Position numbers and translations under genes: made by a program. Positions 1 to 9,264 of a DNA stretch of 64,000 bases are shown piece after piece. This DNA comes from Methylobacterium planeticum (GTDB lineage Bacteria > Pseudomonadota > Alphaproteobacteria > Rhizobiales > Beijerinckiaceae), in NCBI RefSeq assembly GCF_008806345.1, contig NZ_VZZJ01000001.1, positions 62,001 through 126,000 on the forward strand. Direction: 5' to 3'. Positions within the stretch are counted from its first letter, which is position 1, and every line of letters starts with the position of its first letter. The notes under the pieces are model-generated. The model did not search any database, was not told the DNA's origin, and saw only the letters and a list, made by a program, of their open reading frames with translations.

Positions 1-291
1 GCCGGCATTGCCGACCACGATGTCGAGCTTCTTCCAGCGGTCGTGGATCGCTTGCCCGAGGCGGTCGATCGCGTCGTAATCGGTCAGGTTCAGGGGCACC
101 AGCGTCGCACCGGAGCCGGCCTGCCGGATCGCATCGTCGAGTTCCTCGAGGGCGCCCTGCGTGCGCGCCACCGCGACGACGTGGGCGCCCGCGCGCGCCA
201 GGGCGAGGGCGGCGGCGCGGCCGATGCCGCGCGAGGCACCGGTGACGACGGCCACGCGGCCGTCGAGGGGCTTGTCGGGGGAGATCGTCAT
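1..291 (-). CDS. SDR-family NAD(P)-dependent oxidoreductase, 3' part missing
   Basis: The first 97 residues of a short-chain dehydrogenase/reductase; the rest lies beyond the window start. The Rossmann dinucleotide-binding motif TGASRGIG is at about residues 15-22 and the structural motif GNAG (usually NNAG) closes the visible part. The catalytic Ser-Tyr-Lys is outside the window, so the substrate cannot be judged. The ATG follows the purF stop by only 4 bases, so it is probably translated from the radA-cvpA-purF transcript. Identity as an SDR is clear; specificity is unknown. Confidence 0.9.
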   Translation of the reverse strand, partial: MTISPDKPLDGRVAVVTGASRGIGRAAALALARAGAHVVAVARTQGALEELDDAIRQAGSGATLVPLNLTDYDAIDRLGQAIHDRWKKLDIVVGNAG

Positions 292-295
292 GGGC

Positions 296-1786
296 TCAGT
301 CGGCCTCGGCCAGCATCGCGAGCCGGCGCGGGCCCGCGATGGCGAGATCCGTCAGGCCGGTCGGATAGTCGCCCGTGAAGCAATGGTCGGTGTATTGCGG
401 GCAGGCCTCGTTGCGCCCCGCCTCGCCCATCGCCCGGTAGAGGCCATCGATCGACAGGAAGGCCAGGGAATCGGCGCCGATATACTGGCGCATCCCCTCG
501 AGATCGTGCGTGGCCGCGAGGAGCTTCTCGCGCTCCGGCGTGTCGATCCCGTAGAAGTCCGGATAGGTGATCGGCGGCGACGCGATGCGGAAATGCACGG
601 CCTTAGCGCCGGCCTCGCGCATCATCCGGACGATCTTCACGGAGGTGGTGCCCCGGACCAGGCTGTCGTCCACGAGGACGATGCTCTTGCCCTCGACCGC
701 CGCGCGGTTCGCCGAGTGCTTCATGCGCACGCCGAGCTCGCGCACCGATTGCGTCGGCTGGATGAAGGTGCGACCGACGTAGTGGTTGCGGATGATCCCC
801 ATCTCGAAGGGGATCCCGGTCTGCTGCGAGAAGCCCAGGGCGGCGGGGACGCCGGAATCCGGCACCGGCACCACGATGTCGGCCGGGGCGGGCGCCTCGC
901 GCGCCAGCTCGGAGCCGATGTTCTTGCGAACCGTGTAGACACTCTTGCCGTTCACGATCGAATCGGGCCGGGCGAAGTAGATATACTCGAAGATGCAGGG
1001 GCGGATCGGCTGCTTCTCGGCGAAGCGGATCGATTGCACGCCTTCGTCCGAGATCACCACGATTTCCCCGTTCTCGACGTCGCGCACGAATTTCGCGCCG
1101 ATGATGTCGAGGGCGCAGGTCTCCGACGCCAGGATGTAGCGGCCGTCGAGTTCGCCGAGCACGAGGGGGCGGATGCCCATCGGGTCGCGCGCGCCGATCA
1201 GCTTCTTGTTCGTCAGGGCGACGAGGGCGTAAGCCCCCTCGATCTGGCGCAGCGCGTCGATGAAGCGCTCGATGATCCGCGGCGACCGGCTGCGGGCGGC
1301 GAGGTGGAGGATGACCTCCGTGTCCGACGTGGACTGGGTGATGGCCCCGTCCCGCACGAGGTCGCGGCGGATCGAGAGGGCATTCGTCAGGTTGCCGTTA
1401 TGGGCGACCGCGAGGCCGCCGCCGGCGAGTTCCGCGAAGAGCGGCTGCACGTTGCGCAGGATGGTGCCGCCGGTCGTCGAGTAGCGCACGTGCCCGATCG
1501 CGGAGCGGCCCCGAAGCCGCTCGATCGTGGCGCGGTCCGAGAAGGAATCGCCGACGAGGCCCGGTCGGCGCTCGGAATGGAAGATCTCGCCATCGAAGGA
1601 GACGATGCCCGCCGCCTCCTGACCGCGGTGCTGCAGGGCGTGGAGGCCGAGTGCCACGACCGCCGAGGCGTCCGGGTGGCCGAAGATCCCGAAGACGCCG
1701 CACTCCTCGCGCAGCGTATCCCCATCGCGGTCGAGCCCATCGGCGAAGCCGGGCAGCGGCTGAACGGGCGCGGAGCTCTCTGACAT
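296..1786 (-). CDS. purF: Amidophosphoribosyltransferase
   Basis: Catalyses the first committed step of purine synthesis: PRPP plus glutamine to phosphoribosylamine. It is 496 residues from the chosen ATG. The reading frame stays open for 46 more codons, but these look non-coding and the ATG at 1786 gives the usual short propeptide. Cys29 in EECGVFGIFG is the N-terminal nucleophile exposed by propeptide removal. The class II glutaminase domain fills the first half. The PRPP-binding loop IVLVDDSLVRGTTS is in the phosphoribosyltransferase half. It lies downstream of cvpA and just upstream of an SDR gene, an arrangement common in alphaproteobacteria. Confidence 0.97.
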   Translation of the reverse strand: MSESSAPVQPLPGFADGLDRDGDTLREECGVFGIFGHPDASAVVALGLHALQHRGQEAAGIVSFDGEIFHSERRPGLVGDSFSDRATIERLRGRSAIGHVRYSTTGGTILRNVQPLFAELAGGGLAVAHNGNLTNALSIRRDLVRDGAITQSTSDTEVILHLAARSRSPRIIERFIDALRQIEGAYALVALTNKKLIGARDPMGIRPLVLGELDGRYILASETCALDIIGAKFVRDVENGEIVVISDEGVQSIRFAEKQPIRPCIFEYIYFARPDSIVNGKSVYTVRKNIGSELAREAPAPADIVVPVPDSGVPAALGFSQQTGIPFEMGIIRNHYVGRTFIQPTQSVRELGVRMKHSANRAAVEGKSIVLVDDSLVRGTTSVKIVRMMREAGAKAVHFRIASPPITYPDFYGIDTPEREKLLAATHDLEGMRQYIGADSLAFLSIDGLYRAMGEAGRNEACPQYTDHCFTGDYPTGLTDLAIAGPRRLAMLAEAD

Positions 1787-1945
1787 GCTGATGGTGATCC
1801 CTGGTCGCCGTCGGCTCAACGTCACGCGCGGCGCGGCGGGGCAGTCGCCTGCGCCCGACACGCCTCTGGAAGCTCTCCCCGGCATCGTCGAGTGACCGGT
1901 ATCTAGGTGGTGTCGAGGCGACAACCAAGCGGCGCCGCGAGCAGA

Positions 1946-2569
1946 TCAGCGTCGCGGTGCGGGCACGACTGCCGGTTGTCCGCCGACATCGCTCCGGCGC
2001 TGCGCCGGCGCATCGGTCTCGGCGGGGGCGTCGACCGGCTCGTTCGGGGGCGTCTCGATCTTCGGCTTCTTGAACTGCTTCAGGAACCCTTCGGGATTCT
2101 CCGGCAGCTGCGCCACCAGGGCGTCGCCGGACTTCTCGAGCATCGGACGGGAGCGGGCCTGCGCGGCCCATTCGGGCATCTTGCCCTGCACGAGCCAGGC
2201 GAGGAACACCCAGCCGATCACGCAGATCAGGAACCCGCGCCCGGCGCCGAACAGGAAGCCGAGGGAGCGGTCGACGGCGCCGATGCGGGAATCGAGCACC
2301 ACGTCCGAGATCTTCACCGTGATGATCGAGACGACGATCAGCGTGCCGAGGAAGATCGCCGCGATCGACGCCACGAGCGCCACCGTATCGCTGGTGACGT
2401 GCTGCTTCACGGTCGGCAAGAGGAGCGGGTGGAACGACCAGGCGACGGCGGCGGCCGCGACCCAGGCGATGATGGCGAGGACTTCGCGGGTGACGCCGCG
2501 CACGGCTGCGAGCAGCGCGGAGATCACGACGATACCGAGCACCACGAGATCGAGAATGGAGAACGGCAT
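1946..2569 (-). CDS. cvpA: CvpA family inner-membrane protein
   Basis: A 207-residue protein with about four hydrophobic segments in the first 125 residues (starting LDLVVLGIVVISALLAAVRG) and a Pro/Ala-rich hydrophilic tail. This matches CvpA (PF02674), named for colicin V production and linked in other bacteria to envelope homeostasis. The family motif region RSLGFLFGAGRGFLI is present. It sits between radA and purF as in many alphaproteobacteria and probably shares a transcript with purF (gap of 159 bases). The molecular function is not established. Confidence 0.9.
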   Translation of the reverse strand: MPFSILDLVVLGIVVISALLAAVRGVTREVLAIIAWVAAAAVAWSFHPLLLPTVKQHVTSDTVALVASIAAIFLGTLIVVSIITVKISDVVLDSRIGAVDRSLGFLFGAGRGFLICVIGWVFLAWLVQGKMPEWAAQARSRPMLEKSGDALVAQLPENPEGFLKQFKKPKIETPPNEPVDAPAETDAPAQRRSDVGGQPAVVPAPRR

Positions 2570-2705
2570 CGCGTCCTGTAAGCTACACGGGGAGATGCGA
2601 TGGCATCACGGGTGTCGTGCGGCTCCCCCGGACCGCGGCCCCTGTATACTCCGCCGAACCTCGGCCGTCACCCTCGGGCCGACCGGATGATGGCGCCACC
2701 CGGTG

Positions 2706-2725
2706 AAAACCCGGGCGGGTGCCCG
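2706..2725 (-). terminator. Possible intrinsic terminator after radA
   Basis: Read on the minus strand, a 5-bp stem CGGGC/GCCCG with a 4-base loop is followed by GG and TTTT, about 50 bases after the radA stop. The stem is short, so activity is uncertain, and radA may still be co-transcribed with cvpA. Confidence 0.35.
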
Positions 2726-2777
2726 AAAATACAACGTCCGAACGGGGTCCCGCCGCGTCGCGCAGGCCCGGAACGCG

Positions 2778-4211
2778 TCATTCCTCCTCGTCGTAGCGGC
2801 TCGAACCGCGGCCCGAGCCCGCCCGCCGGGGCGCGTTGGCGGCGATGCCCGAGACGAGGTCGGCGATGTGGCGGAGCGCCTCCGTGGGGAGCGGCGTCGC
2901 GCCGCTCTCGCCGCGGCTCTGCGGCGTCAGGGCCCGCGCGAAGCCGAGCTTCTGCGCCTCCTTCAGGCGGGCATTGGCCTGCGCAACCGGCCGGATCGCG
3001 CCCGAGAGCCCGATCTCGCCGAAATAGACGCTCTCGCTCGGCAGGACGGCGCCCGACAGGGACGAGACCAGGGCGGCTGCCACGGCGAGGTCGGCCGCGG
3101 GCTCGCCGATGCGCAGGCCGCCCGCGACGTTGAGGTAGACGTCGTGCGTCCCGAGCCGGATCCCCCCATGGGCTTCCAGCACCGCCAGCACCATCGAGAG
3201 GCGGTTGGGGTCCCAGCCGACGACGGCGCGGCGCGGCATGCCGAGGGAGGACGGTGCGACCAGTGCCTGGATCTCGACGAGGAGGGGGCGCGTCCCCTCC
3301 ATCCCGGCGAAGACCGCGGTTCCCGGGGCGGCGTGGTCACGGCCGGCGAGGAAGAGGGCGGACGGGTTCGGCACCTCGGCCAAGCCGCCATCCGTCATCT
3401 CGAAGACGCCGATCTCGTCGGTCGGCCCGAAGCGGTTCTTCACGGCGCGCAGGATGCGGAAATGGTGGCCCTGGTCGCCCTCGAAGGACGCGACCGCGTC
3501 CACCATGTGCTCGACGACGCGGGGCCCCGCGATCTGCCCGTCCTTGGTGACGTGGCCGACCAGGATCACGGCGGTGCCGGTGGTCTTGGCGAACCGGATC
3601 AGGCTCTGGGCCGAGGAGCGCACCTGCGTGACCGTTCCGGGCGCCGATTCGACCGTCTCGGTCCACATGGTCTGGATCGAATCGATGATCGCGAGGGCGG
3701 GCGGGCGCCCCTGCGACAGGGTCTCGACGATGTCCTCGACATTGGTCTCGGCGGCGAGTTCCACGGGCTTGTCGGCGAGCCCGAGGCGCTCGGCCCGCAG
3801 GCGCACCTGCCCCACCGCCTCCTCGCCCGAGATGTAGGCGACGCGCTCGCCCGTGCCCGCCATCGCGGCCGAGGCCTGCATCAGGAGGGTGGATTTCCCG
3901 ATTCCGGGATCGCCCCCGAGGAGGATGACGGACCCGCGGACGAAGCCGCCGCCGGTGACGCGGTCGAGCTCGGCGATCCCCGACGGAATGCGCGGCGCCT
4001 GCTTGGCCTCGCCGGTCAGGCCCTCCAGCGGGAACACCCGCCCGCGTGCCCGGGACGCCCGCGTCGACGCGGGCCCGGCCTGCGGACCGGAGCCGCCCGG
4101 GGTCTCCTCCACGATCGTGTTCCAGCCGTTGCAGGCCTCGCAGCGCCCGCGCCAGCGATTGTAGACCGCCCCGCAGGACTGGCAGATGAAGGTCTGGTGG
4201 ATCTTGGCCAT
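2778..4211 (-). CDS. radA: DNA repair protein RadA
   Basis: RecA-like ATPase that drives branch migration in recombinational repair. At 477 residues it is of typical length. The N-terminal C4 zinc finger uses Cys10, Cys13, Cys24 and Cys27 (CQSCG...CEACN). Walker A is GDPGIGKST, the RadA-specific KNRFG motif is present, and the Lon-protease-like C-terminal domain is complete. It is followed by cvpA and purF and preceded by alr, separated by 155 bases with no gene. Confidence 0.97.
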   Translation of the reverse strand: MAKIHQTFICQSCGAVYNRWRGRCEACNGWNTIVEETPGGSGPQAGPASTRASRARGRVFPLEGLTGEAKQAPRIPSGIAELDRVTGGGFVRGSVILLGGDPGIGKSTLLMQASAAMAGTGERVAYISGEEAVGQVRLRAERLGLADKPVELAAETNVEDIVETLSQGRPPALAIIDSIQTMWTETVESAPGTVTQVRSSAQSLIRFAKTTGTAVILVGHVTKDGQIAGPRVVEHMVDAVASFEGDQGHHFRILRAVKNRFGPTDEIGVFEMTDGGLAEVPNPSALFLAGRDHAAPGTAVFAGMEGTRPLLVEIQALVAPSSLGMPRRAVVGWDPNRLSMVLAVLEAHGGIRLGTHDVYLNVAGGLRIGEPAADLAVAAALVSSLSGAVLPSESVYFGEIGLSGAIRPVAQANARLKEAQKLGFARALTPQSRGESGATPLPTEALRHIADLVSGIAANAPRRAGSGRGSSRYDEEE

Positions 4212-4366
4212 GGCCTCAGGTCATCCGTCGATCGGCCGTCCATCCCGGGGCCTCGTTTCGCGGCGCCGGTGATCGCGGATCGCAGGCCCGGAGGGCTCGC
4301 GAGACACGATTCGCCCAGGCCACTCTTCGAGACTCGCTCGCGATCCGCGAATCACCGGCGTCCCGC

Positions 4367-5518
4367 TCATCGGGCGCGGATGGGATCGGCCGCCGCAGGC
4401 GTCGCCGTCCCTCCTACATAGTGGCGAACATAACGGGAACCCAGCCCCGTCAGGATCTCGTATCCGATGGTGCCCGCCGCCCGGCCGACCCGGTCGAGAT
4501 CGAGGCTGTCGCCGATCAGGATCGCCGTGTCGCCGCGCCGGGCGCCGGGCGCCTCGGTGACGTCGAGGATGATCAGGTCCATGGAGATCAAGCCGAGGAT
4601 CGGGCAGGCGGCGCCGCCGACCAGCGCATGGCCGCGCCCGCTCGCGGCACGGGGATAGCCGTCCGCGTAACCGAGGGACAGGGTCGCCAGACGCCGCGGC
4701 CCCGGGGCCGTCCAGCGGCCATTGTAGCCGACACGGTCACCGGCCTCGACGTGGCGGATCTGCGCGATCCGGGCCTCGAGGCGGACGACCGGGCGCATCG
4801 GATTCGGGCGGCCCGGCGTCGGATTGCCGCCGAACATGGCGTAGCCCGGGCGCAGCAGGTCGTGATGCGCCCCCGAACCGAGATAGACGCCGGAGGAATT
4901 CGCCAGGGAGGCCGGGATGCCTGGCAGCGCCGCCCGGACGCGGGCGAAATCGGCGATCTGACGGGCATTGACCGAATCGTCGGGGAGTTCCGCGCTGACG
5001 AGATGGCTCATCAGGAGGACGATGCCGGCCCGGGGCAGCAGCGGATCGCCCGCGCAGGAGAGCGCGTCCGGCACCGAGAGCCCGAGACGGTTCATGCCGG
5101 TATCGACGTGGAGTGCGGCGGGCAGGATCCGCCCGGCCTCGGCTGCGAGCGCGGCCCACTCGACGAGTTCCTCGCGCGCGCCGAGCACCGGACGCAGGCC
5201 ATGCGCGACGAGGGCCGTCCCGCTGCCGGGCAGCAGCCCGTTCAGCACGTAGACCGTGGCCTCGGGTATCGCCGTCCGGGCCTCCACCGCCTCGCTCAAA
5301 TGCGCCACGAAGAAGGTTCGGCACCCCGCCGCCCAGAGTGCCGCCGCCACAGCCGCGAGCCCGCACCCGTAGGCGTCGGCCTTCACCACGGCGGCGCAGG
5401 GGATGCCGGGCGCCTCGGCCCCGAGCCGGCGCCAGTTCTCCGCGATCCCCGCGAGATCGACGGTGAGGCGGCCGCCATGGAAGGCGAGGGCGTCGTCCGG
5501 CGTGGGTTGCTGTTCCAT
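4367..5518 (-). CDS. alr: Alanine racemase
   Basis: PLP enzyme that interconverts L- and D-alanine for peptidoglycan. It is 383 residues from the ATG at 5518, which removes an implausible 20-residue extension. Lys46 in VVKADAYGCGL binds PLP. The catalytic tyrosine region GDRVGYNGRW and the fold motif LSLGYADGYPR are present, as is SMDLIILDVT near the C-terminus. It lies between dnaB and radA in the same direction, an order seen in related genomes. Confidence 0.95.
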   Translation of the reverse strand: MEQQPTPDDALAFHGGRLTVDLAGIAENWRRLGAEAPGIPCAAVVKADAYGCGLAAVAAALWAAGCRTFFVAHLSEAVEARTAIPEATVYVLNGLLPGSGTALVAHGLRPVLGAREELVEWAALAAEAGRILPAALHVDTGMNRLGLSVPDALSCAGDPLLPRAGIVLLMSHLVSAELPDDSVNARQIADFARVRAALPGIPASLANSSGVYLGSGAHHDLLRPGYAMFGGNPTPGRPNPMRPVVRLEARIAQIRHVEAGDRVGYNGRWTAPGPRRLATLSLGYADGYPRAASGRGHALVGGAACPILGLISMDLIILDVTEAPGARRGDTAILIGDSLDLDRVGRAAGTIGYEILTGLGSRYVRHYVGGTATPAAADPIRAR

Positions 5519-5744
5519 CGGATGTGTCGCGCGCGAGATGGCTCGGTGTCCTGCGTCGTCCGCCCCTCCTAGCCGCAACCGAGGTGGCCCGGATAGGCTT
5601 CGGACGCGTTCGCGGGGCGAGCCGGGGATGGGGCCGCTGCAAGAATCCGGCTCATCCCCGGCGGCGGGCGTCCACGCGGCCGGATCGTGGGCCGAAGTGC
5701 CGCGCGCGATCGCGAGCCTGGAGCGGCGGCCAGCAACCGGGTGA

Positions 5745-5765
5745 GCCGGCGCCTCGTGCGCCGGC
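5745..5765 (-). terminator. Hairpin after dnaB
   Basis: A perfect 8-bp inverted repeat GCCGGCGC/GCGCCGGC with a 5-base loop starts 7 bases after the dnaB stop. There is no T-run, so it may be a terminator or an mRNA 3' end stabiliser. Confidence 0.4.
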
Positions 5766-5771
5766 CCCCGC

Positions 5772-7259
5772 TCACATCTGATCCGGGATCCGATCCGACT
5801 GCGCGAGATTCGAGAACCGGGTGATGTTGGCGTCGAACTGAAGCTCGACGGTGCCGGTGGGGCCGTGGCGCTGCTTGCCGAGGATGACCTCGGCCTTGCC
5901 GTGGACGCGGTTCATCTCCGCCTCCCAGGCGAAGAACTCCTCGGTGCCCTCGCGGGGCTTCTTGTTGTTGACGTAGTATTCCTCGCGGAACACGAACATC
6001 ACCACGTCGGCGTCCTGCTCGATCGAGCCCGATTCGCGCAGGTCCGAGAGCTGCGGGCGCTTGTCGTCGCGGTTCTCGACCTGACGCGAGAGCTGGGACA
6101 GGGCGATGATCGGCACGCTCAATTCCTTGGCGAGCGCCTTCATGCCGGTGGTGATCTCGGTCATCTCCTGCACGCGGTTGTCGCCCTTCTTGGACGAGCC
6201 CGAGAGAAGCTGCAGGTAATCGACGATGAGGAGATCGAGCCCCTTCTGGCGCTTGAGCCGGCGGGCGCGGGCGGCGAGCTGCGCGATCGAGATGCCGCCG
6301 GTCTGGTCGATGTAGAACGGGATCGTCTGCATGTCCCGGGCGGCGTCAGTGATCTTGTAGAAATCCTCGGGCCGGATGTCGCCGCGACGGATCTTGTAGG
6401 AGGGGACGCCGGATTGCTCGGCGATGATGCGGGTCGCCAATTGCTCGGCCGACATCTCGAGGGAGAAGAACCCGACGATGCCGCCGTTCTTGGTCTCGAT
6501 GGTGCCGTCCGGCTTCCTCTCGCCCTGGTAGGCCTTGGCGATGTTGAAGGCGATGTTGGTGACGAGCGAGGTCTTGCCCATGGCCGGGCGCCCCGCGAGG
6601 ATGATCAGGTCGGAGGGCTGCAGGCCGCCCATCTTGGCATCGAGGTCGGACAGGCCCGTGGCGATGCCCGAGAGCTTGCCGTCGCGCTGGTAGGCCTTGG
6701 CGGCCATGTCGACGGCGGCGGTGAGCGCGTCCGAGAATTTCTGGAAGCCGCCGTCGTACTTGCCGGATTCGGCGAGTTCGTAGAGGCGCCGCTCGGTGGC
6801 CTCGATCTGGTCGCGGGGGGCCGCCTCGACGGGGGCCTCGTAGGCACCGTTGACCAGATCCTCCCCGATGGTGATGAGGCGGCGCCGGATCGCGAGGTCG
6901 TAGATCGCCCGGCCGTAATCGCCCGCGTTGATGACGGTCGTCGCGTCGGCGGCGAGCCGGGCGAGGTACTGCATCACGGTCTGGCCGCCGAAATCGGCGT
7001 CGCCCAGGTAGGTCTTCAGGGTGATGGGGGTCGCGAGCTTGCCGGCCTTGATCAGGCTGGTGGCCACCTGGAAGATCTGCTGGTGCGCCTCCTCCATGAA
7101 ATGCTCGGGCAGGAGGAAGTCCGAGACCCTGTAATAGGCATCGTTGTTGACCAGGATGGCGCCGAGCAGCGCCTGCTCCGCGTCGATGTTGTGGGGCGCG
7201 ACACGGTATTCGGCCTGAACCGCTTCGAGCTTCGCCGTCAGGGCATTGGGCAGGGCCAT
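5772..7259 (-). CDS. dnaB: Replicative DNA helicase DnaB
   Basis: Hexameric 5'-3' helicase of the replication fork. It is 495 residues from the ATG at 7259 (an upstream ATG would add 18 residues). The N-terminal DnaB domain begins APHNIDAEQALLGAIL. The RecA-like C-terminal domain carries Walker A GRPAMGKTS, Walker B LLIVDYLQLL and the arginine-finger region near the C-terminus (GKQRHGPTGTVELQFD). It lies downstream of rplI but is separated by about 255 bases containing two strong palindromes, so it probably has its own promoter. Confidence 0.97.
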   Translation of the reverse strand: MALPNALTAKLEAVQAEYRVAPHNIDAEQALLGAILVNNDAYYRVSDFLLPEHFMEEAHQQIFQVATSLIKAGKLATPITLKTYLGDADFGGQTVMQYLARLAADATTVINAGDYGRAIYDLAIRRRLITIGEDLVNGAYEAPVEAAPRDQIEATERRLYELAESGKYDGGFQKFSDALTAAVDMAAKAYQRDGKLSGIATGLSDLDAKMGGLQPSDLIILAGRPAMGKTSLVTNIAFNIAKAYQGERKPDGTIETKNGGIVGFFSLEMSAEQLATRIIAEQSGVPSYKIRRGDIRPEDFYKITDAARDMQTIPFYIDQTGGISIAQLAARARRLKRQKGLDLLIVDYLQLLSGSSKKGDNRVQEMTEITTGMKALAKELSVPIIALSQLSRQVENRDDKRPQLSDLRESGSIEQDADVVMFVFREEYYVNNKKPREGTEEFFAWEAEMNRVHGKAEVILGKQRHGPTGTVELQFDANITRFSNLAQSDRIPDQM

Positions 7260-7398
7260 CGGCAGGATCGCTCCGAGTCTCGCGCGGCCGCGGCGGCCGC
7301 TGTCCAAAAACACCCGACGACCATGGCATCGGCATGGTTAGCCGATGCTTAGCCGCGGCCGGCTTCGAGCGCCGGAGGGGCGGCCGCCCGAGACGCAA

Positions 7399-7429
7399 GA
7401 CGCCCGCCGCTCCGGAAGCGGCGGGCGTC
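7399..7429 (-). terminator. Strong hairpin between rplI and dnaB
   Basis: A perfect 13-bp inverted repeat (arms 7399-7411 and 7417-7429, loop CCGGA) lies in the rplI-dnaB gap. On the minus strand it is followed by TTGCGTCT, a weak U-tract. It is the best candidate intrinsic terminator for the rpsF-rpsR-rplI run. Confidence 0.55.
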
Positions 7430-7473
7430 CATGCTGGAACAAATGTGGAACGTGTCAACCCTTGCGGGCCGGG

Positions 7474-7505
7474 ATCCCCGTTCTCCACCGGTGGAGAACG
7501 GGGAT
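7474..7505. repeat. 32-bp perfect palindrome just after rplI
   Basis: Arms of 16 bases (7474-7489 ATCCCCGTTCTCCACC and its exact complement 7490-7505) meet with no spacer, 9 bases after the rplI stop. As RNA it would fold into a long hairpin with a tetraloop. There is no T-run. It could be a terminator, an RNase barrier, or one copy of a dispersed palindromic repeat. Confidence 0.6.
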
Positions 7506-7514
7506 TTCGGATCC

Positions 7515-8081
7515 TCAGCCCTCGTCGCCCTCGCCGGATTCGGCGAGCGCCGCACCGACCTCGAGGCCGAGGTCGTCGAGGTTGAACGCCTCGCGCTCGG
7601 TGACCGACTCACCGCGGGCCTGACGCTCGGCCTCCTCGGGGCTGCGCGCCACGTTGACCGTGACGGTGACCTCGACCTCGGGGTGCAGCACCACCGGGAC
7701 GGTGTGCAGGCCGAGGGTCTTGATCGGCTGGTTCAGGGCGAACTGGTCGCGGCCGACGCTGAAGCCTTCCTGGGTGACGACCTCGGCGAGATCACGGGTC
7801 GAGACCGAGCCGTAGAGCACGCCCGTCTCGCCGGACTGGCGAATCAGGATGAAGCTCTGCCCGTTGAGCTTGTCGGCGACGGCCTGGGCCTCGTTGCGGC
7901 GCTCGAGGTTGCGGGCCTCGAGCTGGGCGCGCTGGCCCTCGAAGCGCTTCTTGTTGGCGTCCGTCGCGCGCAGGGCCTTGCCGCGGGCGAGGAGGAAGTT
8001 GCGGGCAAAGCCCGGCTTCACGTTCACGGTCTCGCCCATCTGGCCGAGCTTGGCGACGCGTTCGAGCAGGATCACTTCCAT
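7515..8081 (-). CDS. rplI: 50S ribosomal protein L9
   Basis: Large-subunit protein that binds 23S rRNA through its N-terminal domain. It is 188 residues, longer than the about 150 of E. coli L9 because of an acidic C-terminal tail ending ESGEGDEG. The N-terminal signature [30 protein letters not shown] is split here only for description: the family block GxxxxVKxGYxRNFL is clearly present. A long connecting helix (about residues 40-75) and the C-terminal domain follow. It is downstream of the DUF2232 gene by 44 bases. Confidence 0.97.
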   Translation of the reverse strand: MEVILLERVAKLGQMGETVNVKPGFARNFLLARGKALRATDANKKRFEGQRAQLEARNLERRNEAQAVADKLNGQSFILIRQSGETGVLYGSVSTRDLAEVVTQEGFSVGRDQFALNQPIKTLGLHTVPVVLHPEVEVTVTVNVARSPEEAERQARGESVTEREAFNLDDLGLEVGAALAESGEGDEG

Positions 8082-8125
8082 GGTGGTCTTCCTTCGTTAG
8101 GGGTGCCGCCGGGGCGGCGGGTCTC

Positions 8126-9130
8126 TCAGGGTCTGCCGGCGCCCTCTTTGGGACGGCGCAGGTTGAGGGCGGTGTCGGCGATGCCGAACAGGGTCAGCGC
8201 GAACAGGGCGATGCCCTGCGTCACGAACAGGATGAGGTAGAGGCCGAACAGCAGCGCCCCGCGCGCGGGCCGGCCGCGGCTGCGGTCGTGGAAGGCGCAG
8301 AGCCCCTGCAGGGCGAAGGCGGCGCTGAGGGAGCCCGCGAGCGCCATGCCGAGCACGCCGGCGTAGCCCGGCAGGAAGCCGAGGATCACCGAGGCCGCCA
8401 GCAGGACCAGCACGGTCCGGGGCATCATCGTGGAGGGCAGGTCCGGCCAGGGACGCGGCAGGCGCCCGGAGATCTGCACGATCCGCGCCGCCGCCCAGAG
8501 ATACAGGGTCAGCAGGAGCGCGAGCCCCTGGGTCGCGAGGGCGGGCGCGATGCGCGCGAGCGCGTCGGCGACCTCCGCCTTCTGGTCGCCCGCCGGCGGC
8601 GCGGACGCTCCGGCGCCCGGGGAGGAAGGGGGGGCCTGGTCCGGCGTCGCCGGATTCTCGGGAGCTGACGCGCCGCGGGTCTGGAGCTGGACGAGGGAGC
8701 CGCTCATCTCGCGCAGCTGCGACTGGAAGGTGTCGTAGTTCGGGGAGGCGATCACCGCGATGGCCACGAAGGCGAGGGCGGCGGTGGCGGCGGTCCAGCC
8801 GAGCAGGCGGCCGGTCGGGTACCATTCGAGGCTGCCGTCGGCGCCGGGGCGTCCGAGCAGCGCCAGATAGGCGAGCCACCAGGCGGGAACCGCCAGGTAG
8901 GCGCTGAACCCGAGCCCGAGGAAGGGGGAGACGAAGATCGCGAGCGCGGCCGTTCCGGTCGCGGCGGCCGTCAGCGCCGCCTTGTGGCTCCAGCCGAGCC
9001 CGACGATCAGGATCGGCAGGGGGGCGAGCAGGTAGAGAACGATCGCGAGGGGCGTCGCCTTCAGGAGCACGCCGAAGAGGAGTGCCGAGACGAGGCCCGC
9101 GCCGATACCGATGCCGAGAGACTGAACCAT
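8126..9130 (-). CDS. DUF2232 family multi-pass membrane protein
   Basis: 334 residues from the ATG at 9130 (an in-frame GTG lies directly before it). There are about eight hydrophobic segments, with a Pro/Ala/Gln-rich soluble loop at about residues 150-185. This matches DUF2232 (PF09991), often encoded between rpsR and rplI in alphaproteobacteria. Function is unknown; distant similarity to energy-coupling-type membrane proteins has been noted for the family, but nothing here shows a substrate. Confidence 0.85.
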   Translation of the reverse strand: MVQSLGIGIGAGLVSALLFGVLLKATPLAIVLYLLAPLPILIVGLGWSHKAALTAAATGTAALAIFVSPFLGLGFSAYLAVPAWWLAYLALLGRPGADGSLEWYPTGRLLGWTAATAALAFVAIAVIASPNYDTFQSQLREMSGSLVQLQTRGASAPENPATPDQAPPSSPGAGASAPPAGDQKAEVADALARIAPALATQGLALLLTLYLWAAARIVQISGRLPRPWPDLPSTMMPRTVLVLLAASVILGFLPGYAGVLGMALAGSLSAAFALQGLCAFHDRSRGRPARGALLFGLYLILFVTQGIALFALTLFGIADTALNLRRPKEGAGRP

Positions 9131-9228
9131 CACAATCCGCTGTCCCGCTGTCCCGCGATGGGAGCAGGGTTAGAGGCGAGGAATGCCCCAACGATCCCGG
9201 GGACCCTGAGCGGGCACCCGGTCCTGAG

Positions 9229-9259
9229 CGGCGCCCCGTCCGCGAGGGCCGGGGCGCCG
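9229..9259 (-). terminator. Hairpin after rpsR
   Basis: A perfect 10-bp inverted repeat CGGCGCCCCG/CGGGGCGCCG with an 11-base loop begins 6 bases after the rpsR stop. It lacks a U-tract, so it may attenuate rather than end the transcript. Confidence 0.4.
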
Positions 9260-9264
9260 ATGTC

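Noticed and set aside
161..1783. Long plus-strand open frame (540 codons) opposite purF
   Set aside because: It mirrors purF codon for codon, has low-complexity Arg/Asp/Gly composition and no recognisable motif. High GC content opens antisense frames throughout the window.
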